Source: Bacteroidota bacterium (GTDB taxonomy: Bacteria > Bacteroidota > Bacteroidia > Bacteroidales > UBA10428). From it: a stretch of 63,669 bases of DNA. Shown piece after piece: positions 7,438 to 15,574 of this stretch. The notes beneath the pieces were generated by a model. The model saw nothing but the letters and a program-made list of their open reading frames with translations. It ran no database searches and was not told where the DNA came from. The stretch lies in the NCBI GenBank assembly GCA_023442525.1, contig JAEZZA010000033.1:1-63669 (forward strand), read 5' to 3'. A program made the translations under genes and the position numbers. Position 1 is the first letter of the stretch. Each line of letters begins with the position of its first letter.

Positions 7438-8703
7438 ATGAGTACATCAGGATATTTGGATATGGAATTGTTGCGGTTTACAACCGCGGGAAGTGTTGAC
7501 GACGGAAAAAGCACACTTATCGGAAGATTGTTATACGACAGTAAGGCGATTTTCGAAGATCAGCTCGAAGCCCTCGAAAGAGCAAGCATAAACAGGGGCG
7601 AAGAACAAATCAATCTTTCGCTTCTCACCGACGGACTGAGAGCCGAGCGTGAGCAGGGTATTACCATTGACGTGGCCTACCGGTATTTTGCCACCCCCAA
7701 AAGGAAATTTATAATAGCCGACACACCCGGACATATACAGTATACGCGAAATATGGTAACCGGAGCATCAACTGCAAATGCCGCCCTTATATTGATTGAT
7801 GCCCGGAACGGAGTTGTGGAACAAACCATTCGTCATTGCTACATTGCTTCGCTGCTGCAGATACCTCATGTTATTGTGTGTGTTAATAAAATGGACCTGG
7901 TGAATTACAGTGAAGAAGTCTTTGAACGGATTCAGAGAGACCTTAACAAATTCTCCGATAAGCTGGAAATTCGAGATATCTATTTTATTCCAATAAGTGC
8001 ACTGAAGGGCGACAACGTGGTAGAACGGTCACAGAACATGCCGTGGTACCAGGGACCCACTCTGATGTATTCACTGGAACACCTTCATATCAGCAACGAC
8101 TCAAATTTCGGCGACCAGCGATTCCCGGTACAATATGTAGTCCGACCCAATTCGGATTCTTATCATGATTACCGCGGTTACGCGGGAAGAATCGCGGGAG
8201 GGGTTTTCAGGCCCGGTGATTCAATTACTGTATTACCCTCAGGCTTCAATTCAGTCATTAAATCCATCGATTTTATGGAAGAGAAGCCGACTATGGCATT
8301 TCCCCCGCAATCTGTTACCCTTACCATCAAAGATGACATTGATATCAGCCGTGGCGATATGATTGTCGGGACCAGTAATTTACCCCAGGTTGCACAGGAT
8401 ATAAGAGTTATGATTTGCTGGCTGAACGAGAAGAAAATGCGTCCGGGAGCCAAATACTGGCTGCGACACACCACACGCGAAGTGAAGTGTATCATAAACC
8501 AGGTAAATTACAAGATCGACATAAACACACTTGAAAAGAATTTTGAAAATAAGGAAATAGGACTCAACGAAATAGCGGAAGTAAGCCTCCGGACCACACA
8601 GCCCATTTTCTGTGATCCCTACCGGATTAACCGGATCACGGGATCTCTGATACTGGTTGACGAAGGCACCAATGAAACAGTGTGTGCAGGAATGATAACA
8701 TAA
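7438..8703 (+). CDS. cysN: Sulfate adenylyltransferase subunit 1 (GTPase)
   Basis: CysN (421 residues) is the GTPase subunit that drives CysD-catalysed APS formation. The elongation-factor-like G domain has GSVDDGKST (18-26), DTPGH (95-99) and NKMD (150-153), followed by EF-Tu-like beta-barrel domains. It ends where stand-alone CysN proteins end, with no APS kinase domain attached, consistent with the separate cysC. The next gene starts 5 bases after the stop. No sulfite or PAPS reductase genes are in the window, so the PAPS may serve reduction elsewhere or sulfation. Confidence 0.95.
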   Translation: MSTSGYLDMELLRFTTAGSVDDGKSTLIGRLLYDSKAIFEDQLEALERASINRGEEQINLSLLTDGLRAEREQGITIDVAYRYFATPKRKFIIADTPGHIQYTRNMVTGASTANAALILIDARNGVVEQTIRHCYIASLLQIPHVIVCVNKMDLVNYSEEVFERIQRDLNKFSDKLEIRDIYFIPISALKGDNVVERSQNMPWYQGPTLMYSLEHLHISNDSNFGDQRFPVQYVVRPNSDSYHDYRGYAGRIAGGVFRPGDSITVLPSGFNSVIKSIDFMEEKPTMAFPPQSVTLTIKDDIDISRGDMIVGTSNLPQVAQDIRVMICWLNEKKMRPGAKYWLRHTTREVKCIINQVNYKIDINTLEKNFENKEIGLNEIAEVSLRTTQPIFCDPYRINRITGSLILVDEGTNETVCAGMIT

Positions 8704-8708
8704 GCGGA

Positions 8709-10853
8709 ATGACAAAATTCTTCCAATACATAAAAACCAATATCCGTACTATATTAACAGTATCGGCATTTGTTGTTACTGCAATTATAATAGTGTATTT
8801 TCTTCCCCGTGAAGGAAAATTCATGTTCGAATATCAAAAAGGCAGTTTCTGGAAACACGATGATCTCACTGCGCCCTTTACTTTTCCTATTTCGAAATCT
8901 GGTAAAGAAATTGAAAATGAAAGAGATTCCGTATTAAGAGAATTCCGGCCTATCTTTAATTTCGATCCTGCACTTGGCCAACAACGGATTCAGGAGTTAA
9001 GAACAGCTTTTACCGAAGCCTGGATCACGTATTCGATTAATGAACTGAAAGTCCCGTCAAGGGATCAATACAGGCGGTCACGTGATTACATGCAGCATCG
9101 TCAACTCGAGGAGCAGTACCGGAGTTACCTGGCCACTATTATTGAAGATATTTACCGTAAGGGCATTGTTGATTTATCGCCGGTTGAACAAGGCGGCAAG
9201 TACCCGTATGATGTTATTGTGGTAGTCAGAAATAACATAGCTTCGCGTACCCAGGTTTCTGCCTTGTATACGCCTCGTGCAGCCTACGAATATGTAATTG
9301 AACGGTTGAAAAGCAGTATTCCCCGCAAGGAAAACACTCTGGTCAGGAAGTATGATAAATTCTTCAGGGAATTCGAGATCAACAACTTCCTTTCAACCAA
9401 TGTGAATTATGATGAATTAAAATCTGTTACCGTCCGAAAAAATCTGATTAATGGTATTTCACTCACAAGAGGTCTGATACAGGAAGGACAGGGAATTATA
9501 TCGAGGGGAGAATTCATCAGTAATGATAAATACATGATCCTGGAATCGCTTCGAAAGGAGTATGAAAGAAACCTGGGATTCATGGAGAAACAGTTGGTAG
9601 TACTGGGTAAGCTGATACTGGTTATAACCTCGATGCTGGTAATTTACCTGTTTTTAAGAAGTTTCCGCCGGGAAATCCTGGACAGTAACCGGCGTATAGC
9701 TTTTATTCTACTGATTACCCTGATCATGATGATCATTGCAAGTGCCAGCCTGCGTTTTAATTTACTGAGTATTTATGTATTGCCATTCTCCATATTACCC
9801 ATTGTAGTTAAAACGTTCTTTGATTCACGTCTGGCATTATTCGTTCACATTATAACCATTTTGCTGATCGGATTCTTTGTTCCCAACGGCTATGAATTTG
9901 TTTTTCTGAACGTACTTGCAGGTATGGTAGCCATCATTAGTTTGACCGATGCGTACAGGAGATCGAAAATAGTGGTTACTGCAATGGCTGTTATTCTTAC
10001 CTATTCGGTAGTTTACTTTGGAATTGCACTGGTGCAGGAGGGGGATCTCAGGCAGATAGAATACAGATATTTCAGTTGGTTTGGTGTAAACGGACTGTTA
10101 ATTCTGATCTCGTACCCTATGTTGTACATTTTTGAGAAGACCTTCGGGTTTATTTCAGATGCCACATTACTGGAATTATCTGATACAAACCAGCCTCTCC
10201 TTCGTAAGCTTGCTGAAAACGCACCGGGAACATTCCAGCATTCACTTCAGGTGGCCAACCTGGCAGAAGAAGCCGTATTCAGAATAGGAGGGAATCCGTT
10301 AATGGTAAGGACAGGCGCCTTATACCACGATATAGGAAAAATGGAGGAACCTTTATTTTTTATAGAGAACCAGTCGAATACCATCAATCCGCACGACGAC
10401 CTTGAATTTGAACAAAGTGCAGCTATCATAATTGACCATGTAAGAAAGGGTGTCGAACTGGCGAAAAAGCATAAGCTTCCTGAACCGGTGATCAATTTTA
10501 TACGGACACACCATGGTACAACGACGGTTCAGTATTTCTATAAATCTTTTATCCGGAAATATCCCGAAGCTGAAGTGGATGTTCAGAAGTTTTCGTATCC
10601 AGGGCCCAAGCCCGATTCCAAAGAAACGGCAGTGGTTATGATGGCCGATTCGGTAGAAGCGGCTTCAAGGAGTATTAAATCAATTACCGAAGATACAATC
10701 GATAAGCTTGTAGATACAATTATCACGTCTCAAATGACCGACGGGCAGTATAATGATGCGCAGATTACTTTTAGTGATATAACAACAGTGAAGGAAGTGT
10801 TCAAAAAACGGTTGCGCAATATTTATCACGTAAGAATATCTTACCCTGTATAA
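8709..10853 (+). CDS. 7TM-HD membrane phosphodiesterase, PgpH-like (probable c-di-AMP hydrolase)
   Basis: This 714-residue protein has the 7TMR-HD layout: an N-terminal membrane segment (about 13-31), a large extracytoplasmic domain (about 40-290), a block of seven hydrophobic segments (about 293-480) and a cytoplasmic HD domain with YHDIGKM (His540-Asp541) and THHGTT. Characterised relatives (PgpH of Listeria) hydrolyse c-di-AMP to pApA. The role here follows from family resemblance. I chose the ATG at 8709, just after cysN, over an in-frame ATG at 8682 inside cysN. The tight spacing suggests co-transcription with the sulfate genes. A terminator follows. Confidence 0.88.
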   Translation: MTKFFQYIKTNIRTILTVSAFVVTAIIIVYFLPREGKFMFEYQKGSFWKHDDLTAPFTFPISKSGKEIENERDSVLREFRPIFNFDPALGQQRIQELRTAFTEAWITYSINELKVPSRDQYRRSRDYMQHRQLEEQYRSYLATIIEDIYRKGIVDLSPVEQGGKYPYDVIVVVRNNIASRTQVSALYTPRAAYEYVIERLKSSIPRKENTLVRKYDKFFREFEINNFLSTNVNYDELKSVTVRKNLINGISLTRGLIQEGQGIISRGEFISNDKYMILESLRKEYERNLGFMEKQLVVLGKLILVITSMLVIYLFLRSFRREILDSNRRIAFILLITLIMMIIASASLRFNLLSIYVLPFSILPIVVKTFFDSRLALFVHIITILLIGFFVPNGYEFVFLNVLAGMVAIISLTDAYRRSKIVVTAMAVILTYSVVYFGIALVQEGDLRQIEYRYFSWFGVNGLLILISYPMLYIFEKTFGFISDATLLELSDTNQPLLRKLAENAPGTFQHSLQVANLAEEAVFRIGGNPLMVRTGALYHDIGKMEEPLFFIENQSNTINPHDDLEFEQSAAIIIDHVRKGVELAKKHKLPEPVINFIRTHHGTTTVQYFYKSFIRKYPEAEVDVQKFSYPGPKPDSKETAVVMMADSVEAASRSIKSITEDTIDKLVDTIITSQMTDGQYNDAQITFSDITTVKEVFKKRLRNIYHVRISYPV

Positions 10854-10857
10854 AAAA

Positions 10858-10903
10858 AACACCCTTCATTGATCCTGGATCGCTGAAGGGTGTAGGTTTT
10901 TTA
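10858..10903. terminator. Bidirectional terminator between the 7TM-HD gene and a small lipoprotein gene
   Basis: ACACCCTTCA (10859-10868) pairs with TGAAGGGTGT (10884-10893) around a 15-base loop. An A-run precedes the stem and a T-run follows it, so it can stop transcripts from both converging genes. Confidence 0.85.
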
Positions 10904-10939
10904 CTTTCTTCCCCTTAATTTCTGAAAAAATCAGAACGA

Positions 10940-11113
10940 TTACTCAACAACAACTGTGGTGTCACCAGGAACTGAATCAGGAGTAACAACAGGTGCTTCT
11001 TCAATAACGGTTTCTTCGGTGGCTGCAGGCTCAGTTGTTTTGGATTTGCATGAACCCAGAGTAACAACACCAAAAAATGCCAAAGCAACAAACAAATAAG
11101 CTATTTTTTTCAT
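10940..11113 (-). CDS. Small (57-aa) lipoprotein of unknown function
   Basis: Reading the minus strand from an ATG at 11113 gives MKKIAYLFVALAFFGVVTLG followed by SCKSK, a complete lipoprotein signal peptide with lipobox LGSC (Cys22). The mature part is only about 36 residues, rich in Thr, Glu, Val and Pro, with no recognisable domain, and ends in VVVE. It is short enough to be missed by length-filtered gene callers. The terminator at 10858-10903 serves its 3' end. Such short acidic lipoproteins are common in Bacteroidetes; the role is unknown. Confidence 0.75.
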   Translation of the reverse strand: MKKIAYLFVALAFFGVVTLGSCKSKTTEPAATEETVIEEAPVVTPDSVPGDTTVVVE

Positions 11114-11428
11114 TTTAATAAAATTTGATGTGTGAATGATAGTTAATAAAACGGCATAAAAATAGTAAATAAATTAAAACGATAATTATATTTTTTCAGT
11201 AATTTGAATAGTAAGTACTTAAACAGGTTTGGACTCATTAATGAGTAATATCAAACTATAGTAAGAACATTTATAATAATCAGAAATCCAACAATTTGAT
11301 TTGATAATTTCTTGGTTTTGCAGATTTATGCAATAATCCGGATTTGTTAACTATTTTTAAACAACTATCCTGCTATCATTGAACAAACTCTCATTTCTGA
11401 CAATTTTATATCTTTGACTATTTAAATT
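11114..11428. other. AT-rich 315-bp divergent intergenic region
   Basis: This spacer between the small lipoprotein (minus) and the TonB-dependent receptor (plus) is very AT-rich and holds no ORF, RNA gene or obvious repeat. The only clear signal is the -7 box at 11409-11416. No consensus -7 box was found for the minus-strand gene. Confidence 0.6.
11409..11416 (+). promoter_or_regulatory. -7 box (TATCTTTG) for the TonB-dependent receptor
   Basis: TATCTTTG is a perfect TAnnTTTG match ending 12 bases before the ATG at 11429. Transcription would begin only 5-8 nt before the start codon, a nearly leaderless message. Confidence 0.55.
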
Positions 11429-13459
11429 ATGCGCGACTGCACTGAGCTTTCCATCAATTGCTTTAAGAAATGGAGCCGGAAAAAATATTCGGTTTTACTG
11501 AGTTTACATGCAGTAATTAAAGTATGTGTTTTATGTTTTACCTATGGATTGATAGCCCGGTGTGAAATCTCTGCGCAGAATGATACTTTATTCAATGACG
11601 GTTCACAACACCGGTTTGAAAGTGTTGAAATAACAGGCCGGCGCTCGCAAACGGTATCCACATCCATAGCCAGGATCATTTCTGTTATTCATAAAGATGA
11701 GATTGAGAGACAGGGATTGTCATCCTTTACCGACATTCTTGAATTCATTTCCAATACAGACGCCCGGCAGCGAGGGGTGATGGGTGTACAAACCGATATC
11801 AGCCTCAGGGGCGGTTCATTCGATCATGTTATGGTACTGATAAACGGAATTAATTTAAGCGACCCGCAAACAGGCCATTTTTCTGCTGACATTCCGGTTG
11901 ATCCTGAGATCATAGAACGAATTGAGGTTCTTGAAGGACCCGCAGCACGGTCGCTCGGACCGGGTGCTTTTTCCGGTGCCATAAATATTATCACTAAAAA
12001 AGGAAATATGTCCGAAGTATCGGCGGGACAAATGATTGGAGATTTCAATCTTTTGCGGACTCACCTTATTGCAGGATTTGAAGCAGGTAAAACGGGACAT
12101 ATTCTAAGTGGTACCCGATCGTCTTCACAGGGATACCGGCATAACACAGATCATGAATTATACAATATATATTACCGGGCAAACGCCAGCATAAATTCAT
12201 TACAACTGGATCTTCAGACAGGTTATCAGAATAAGAGTTTCGGGGCCACGGGATTTTATTCACCCAGATTCCCCGATCAACGTGAAGAAAACAGTGGTTT
12301 TTTCGGAAGTATAAAGATGAATTACGGGAAAACCGTTCATGTAAATCAACACGTCTTCTGGAGGCATAAAAATGATCATTTTATGCTTAACAATATCATT
12401 CACAATTATCATTTAACCGACGTTTACGGCAGTCAGATCAGTATGACCGTGCCGGCAGGAAATTTTACCTGGAACTGGGGTCTCGATTTACGATCGGAAA
12501 ATATATTAAGTAATAATATAGGTTTTGAAATGCCTGACCGGGTAAAAGTAAGAGGTACGGATAGTGCCTATTACAACAGGCAGTATCAAAGGACAAACTT
12601 CTCAATCTACGCGGAGCAGGTTTATGGTGCCGGTAACTGGAATATGACAGCCGGACTGATGCTAAATATGAATACCGGATTTCACAATAAGGTCTCAATC
12701 TTTCCCGGATTTGAAATTGGATATACCACTGAAAGGGGACATACTCTCTTTGCCAATTTTAACCGGGCCCTGCATCTGCCCACTTTTACCGATTTGTTTT
12801 ATTCCGATCCGTTCAGCCAGGGAAATATAAATCTGGATCCCGACCGTTTGATTTCATTTGAAGCCGGATTAAAATATTCAGGGGAGGTTTTAAGATATCA
12901 GGCCTCTGTCTTCTATAATAAAGGTAATGATATTATCGACTGGTTATGGAACTATGAAAGCTCCCGTTTCAGTCCGGTTAACCTGGATAAATTAGTCTCA
13001 GCGGGTATTTCGTCGGTTGCTTCTGTTAATCTCACCGGAAACAGAACACGTGCTTTTCTTCCTTCGAATATTACCCTAAACTATCTGAATGTAAACGAAG
13101 ATAAGTCATCTTCGATGGATGTCTCAAAATACTACAGCTTAAAGCACAAGTTATCGGCCACTATCAGTAAGAATATTACTAATTCGGTGATTCTGACCTG
13201 GAAGGTCAGTTACCAGGATCGGAATGGGGAAGCTATAGGACACAGTGAAGCAAATGGATTCAATACCATTCCTTACGATCCGTATTGGATTTTGGACGGG
13301 TTTATCAAGTGGAAGTTCCGATACTTTGAAATCTATTCAGAAGTATCAAATATTCTGAACACCCGTTATATAGATGCAGGTTACCTATATCAACCCGGAC
13401 GATGGTTCAGAATTGGCGTAAACTTCAGAAAAAAAATTGCTGAAAGAGACATTCAATGA
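11429..13459 (+). CDS. TonB-dependent receptor, BtuB/siderophore type
   Basis: The 676-residue outer-membrane receptor has an unusually long N-terminal leader (about 50 residues with a hydrophobic stretch at 20-42 and likely cleavage near SAQ, 48-50). A plug spans about 64-192, with ISLRGGSFDHVMVLINGI at 124-141 and GAFSGAINIITKKG at 179-192. The rest is the beta-barrel. It lacks the N-terminal regulatory beta domain of SusC proteins and has no SusD partner, so it resembles cofactor or metal-chelate receptors; the ligand is not readable. The start is supported by the -7 box just upstream and the absence of any other in-frame ATG before the plug. It converges on the RRM gene. Confidence 0.88.
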   Translation: MRDCTELSINCFKKWSRKKYSVLLSLHAVIKVCVLCFTYGLIARCEISAQNDTLFNDGSQHRFESVEITGRRSQTVSTSIARIISVIHKDEIERQGLSSFTDILEFISNTDARQRGVMGVQTDISLRGGSFDHVMVLINGINLSDPQTGHFSADIPVDPEIIERIEVLEGPAARSLGPGAFSGAINIITKKGNMSEVSAGQMIGDFNLLRTHLIAGFEAGKTGHILSGTRSSSQGYRHNTDHELYNIYYRANASINSLQLDLQTGYQNKSFGATGFYSPRFPDQREENSGFFGSIKMNYGKTVHVNQHVFWRHKNDHFMLNNIIHNYHLTDVYGSQISMTVPAGNFTWNWGLDLRSENILSNNIGFEMPDRVKVRGTDSAYYNRQYQRTNFSIYAEQVYGAGNWNMTAGLMLNMNTGFHNKVSIFPGFEIGYTTERGHTLFANFNRALHLPTFTDLFYSDPFSQGNINLDPDRLISFEAGLKYSGEVLRYQASVFYNKGNDIIDWLWNYESSRFSPVNLDKLVSAGISSVASVNLTGNRTRAFLPSNITLNYLNVNEDKSSSMDVSKYYSLKHKLSATISKNITNSVILTWKVSYQDRNGEAIGHSEANGFNTIPYDPYWILDGFIKWKFRYFEIYSEVSNILNTRYIDAGYLYQPGRWFRIGVNFRKKIAERDIQ

Positions 13460-13477
13460 ATTATTCATTGATGTCTC
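13446..13477. terminator. Hairpin between convergent receptor and RRM genes
   Basis: GAGACATTCAATGAAT (13446-13461) pairs with ATTCATTGATGTCTC (13463-13477) with one bulged base. It spans the receptor stop codon. There is no strong T-run on either side, so termination is plausible but not certain. Confidence 0.45.
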
Positions 13478-13484
13478 AGTCAAA

Positions 13485-13751
13485 TCACTGCACTTCTTCC
13501 CTTACCTTTTTGGTGGAATGTGCTTTAATTACCCTCAGATTCCTGCCGGAAACATCCTTGCCATCGAGTGCGTTAATAGCTTCCATGGCCTCTTTTTTAT
13601 CCGGCATTTCTATAAAACAGTAGCCTTTTGATTTACCGGTACGCTTATCACGGATGAGTTTGATGGATTCAACACTCCCCATAACTTCGAAGATCCTTCT
13701 TATCTCATCTTCGCCTAAGGTGTAACTAATGTTACCAACATAAATTGTCAT
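13485..13751 (-). CDS. Single-RRM RNA-binding protein
   Basis: This 88-residue protein is one RNA-recognition motif: RNP2 IYVGNI at 3-8 and RNP1 KGYCFIEM at 42-49, then a short basic/acidic tail. Small stand-alone RRM proteins are frequent in Bacteroidetes and cyanobacteria and are thought to act as post-transcriptional regulators or RNA chaperones. That role is inferred from the family. The RNP aromatic positions (Tyr4, Tyr44, Phe46) are intact, so RNA binding is expected. Confidence 0.92.
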   Translation of the reverse strand: MTIYVGNISYTLGEDEIRRIFEVMGSVESIKLIRDKRTGKSKGYCFIEMPDKKEAMEAINALDGKDVSGRNLRVIKAHSTKKVREEVQ

Positions 13752-13823
13752 ACATTGATGGAATTAGGTAATGGTAAGTTATTAAATATTAGTTTGGAAT
13801 ACAAATTTTTATATCTGTTCTGT

Positions 13824-14405
13824 TTATATCTCCTGCCAGTTTTCGCCTCTTTTTATCCTGCTGATTTGCATTTCAGAGACCTTAAATGTTTTTGCAAGCA
13901 AAGCACCTGAGATACCCATGTTTAACTGATGTTTGATAATTCGCACATCGGTGATACTAAGTTTGGTATAATGTCTGGGATCCGGGGCCTGGTAAGCCGG
14001 ACCAAGAAATTCCTTCCAGGTGATCCATTCTTTGTAAAAGTATTCCGGCCGGGATGGGAGTGTTACAGGACGATCTTTCCACCGAAGGTATTCTTTTGAA
14101 TTCCTGATACCGGCTTCACGAACAATTCGCGAGGCATCACGGAAATTCAGGTAGTGTTTCGACTTTTTATGTTCGGGGTATCCCAGAAAATCGCTCCAGC
14201 CTTTCCAGGTTCCCTTCCTGATAAAATATTCATCGGGGATTCTCGGAAATTTACGGGGTAAGGGTTTTTTTGCTCTTTTATAAGCATCGAATTTTCGGGC
14301 AGAAGTTACACCAAGCGGTACAAGGTTTTCAATCATGTATTTACTTGCCAGACTGTACGACCATTTCAGCACATCATCCCAATCGCTGAATTCAAGCTTT
14401 TTCAT
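13824..14405 (-). CDS. DNA-binding protein with integrase-type W..W..FLG repeats and C-terminal HTH
   Basis: The 193-residue basic protein contains two copies of a motif in which a proline-led segment is followed by W, W and FLG: RKGTWKGWSDFLG and EWITWKEFLG. This resembles the repeat unit next to some phage integrase domains. The C-terminus (about 150-193) is a helix-turn-helix, with GISGALLAKTFKVSEMQISR and then IKRGENW, like resolvase/homing-endonuclease HTHs. No recombinase or nuclease catalytic domain is present. An upstream ATG at 14432 would add nine residues; I prefer 14405 because a -7-like TCTATTTG (14450-14443) would place the transcript start near 14437. Function unknown, probably DNA-binding. 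Confidence 0.65.
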   Translation of the reverse strand: MKKLEFSDWDDVLKWSYSLASKYMIENLVPLGVTSARKFDAYKRAKKPLPRKFPRIPDEYFIRKGTWKGWSDFLGYPEHKKSKHYLNFRDASRIVREAGIRNSKEYLRWKDRPVTLPSRPEYFYKEWITWKEFLGPAYQAPDPRHYTKLSITDVRIIKHQLNMGISGALLAKTFKVSEMQISRIKRGENWQEI

Positions 14406-14500
14406 AGCACGAAATGGATCATCAAAAAACAATACTTAAAAACAAATAGAATCTGATAACCTGGTGTGGTTTCATTATCAGAATAAGAAACACTTATTCT

Positions 14501-15448
14501 TCAATCAAGTTCATCGTTTATGAAAGAAACTTTTACGATAACAGGTTTTGCTGCAACATCACCGTGATTGGGGCTGTTTATGTGATCCTTCATTACAATT
14601 TCCCATAACTTGATATCGGGGTATCTTACAGAAACCAGCATGGACATTATTGAAAAAGTCTTCGGTCCCTGCGGAACAATAACCACTTCTGAATTCACAC
14701 GTTCGTCGAGACATCGTGAAGTAAGAAGACTATTTATTTCATCGGGCTGATCGCATTCATAATTGATAACATTGCTTACATCGAGCCGTTCAAGAAGGCT
14801 TCGATTATGTTCCCGAACCACGTGACTGTATACGGGATCGTGCGCGCAATTGGGAACAAATGCAAGCAACTTCTGGGGTTTAATTTTTTTCAGAGCTTCA
14901 TTAAGCAGGTTGCCGTTATGATCGAGTGAAACGATCATAGAAATGGGTTTCTTTTCCCTGAGGCTGTCCCTGTTAAAAATAATGGGTCCGAAATAGTCAA
15001 TCGCATGCCGGGCAGGATTATGCTCAAAAACCTTGGGTGTGTAGGATAAATAAAGGTTTATATTTTCAGCAGGATATGTATTACGGGTAATGCAATCGAT
15101 AAACAAGGCATACCATTTTTTGGGCATGCATGAATAATCAACCAGAATGTTTAATTGACGGTTTTTTGATCGACCTGCCTCAGCAAGTAGTTTGTCGATT
15201 AACTCGCAATCGTTGTTTAAGGTCTGATGCTGTTCGAAGCCGAGATTGGTAAACCGCTGGATATAAATATTGGCTTTTTTGTGATCTTCTTTTCCGGTTA
15301 TCAGCAGGATTTTCCTCGATACCAGTTCGGACATTGATTCGGCCAGAAAAAGACAGCGATTCTGAGTTCCGGCAGTGGAAAACAGGCAGTCGATTTTCTC
15401 GTGCCGCAATGTCTCAAAATCAATTTGATTGAAATGAGTTAGTTCCAT
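14501..15448 (-). CDS. Uncharacterised two-lobed protein next to adenylate cyclase
   Basis: I do not recognise this 315-residue soluble protein. It reads as two alpha/beta lobes. The first (about 18-155) contains KILLITG (46-52) and LVDYSCMPKKWY (102-113), a strand ending in an acidic residue followed by S-x-M. The second (about 165-290) starts with a new strand, PISMIVSLDHNGN, and contains EVVIVPQGPKTFSI (254-267) before YPDIKLW. There is no signal peptide, membrane segment, Walker motif or zinc site. A one-mismatch -7 box (CATATTTG, 15472-15465) suggests its own promoter. The gene lies 126 bp downstream of a class III adenylate cyclase on the same strand. A ligand-binding role is possible but unproven. 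Confidence 0.7.
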   Translation of the reverse strand: MELTHFNQIDFETLRHEKIDCLFSTAGTQNRCLFLAESMSELVSRKILLITGKEDHKKANIYIQRFTNLGFEQHQTLNNDCELIDKLLAEAGRSKNRQLNILVDYSCMPKKWYALFIDCITRNTYPAENINLYLSYTPKVFEHNPARHAIDYFGPIIFNRDSLREKKPISMIVSLDHNGNLLNEALKKIKPQKLLAFVPNCAHDPVYSHVVREHNRSLLERLDVSNVINYECDQPDEINSLLTSRCLDERVNSEVVIVPQGPKTFSIMSMLVSVRYPDIKLWEIVMKDHINSPNHGDVAAKPVIVKVSFINDELD

Positions 15449-15574
15449 TACCGGGTGCTTCGGTCAAATATGATTTTTGTCATGAATATAAATACGAAAT
15501 GTCGGTAGGTGTGGTTGAATTTTTTTTATAAACGGCAGAAAAAGTTGGATGAAATGATAGATTTTGGTATTCAT

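Noticed and set aside
7196..7441. ORFs through the cysD-cysN spacer
   Set aside because: They read through the GGATACT and ACTTAGAAG arrays and overlap the end of cysD; the peptides are repeat translations.
8682..8708. Upstream start for the 7TM-HD gene
   Set aside because: It would overlap the end of cysN; the ATG at 8709 directly precedes the first membrane helix.
11114..11428. Small RNA or riboswitch
   Set aside because: No stable GC stem, T-run or known aptamer pattern could be seen in this very AT-rich spacer.
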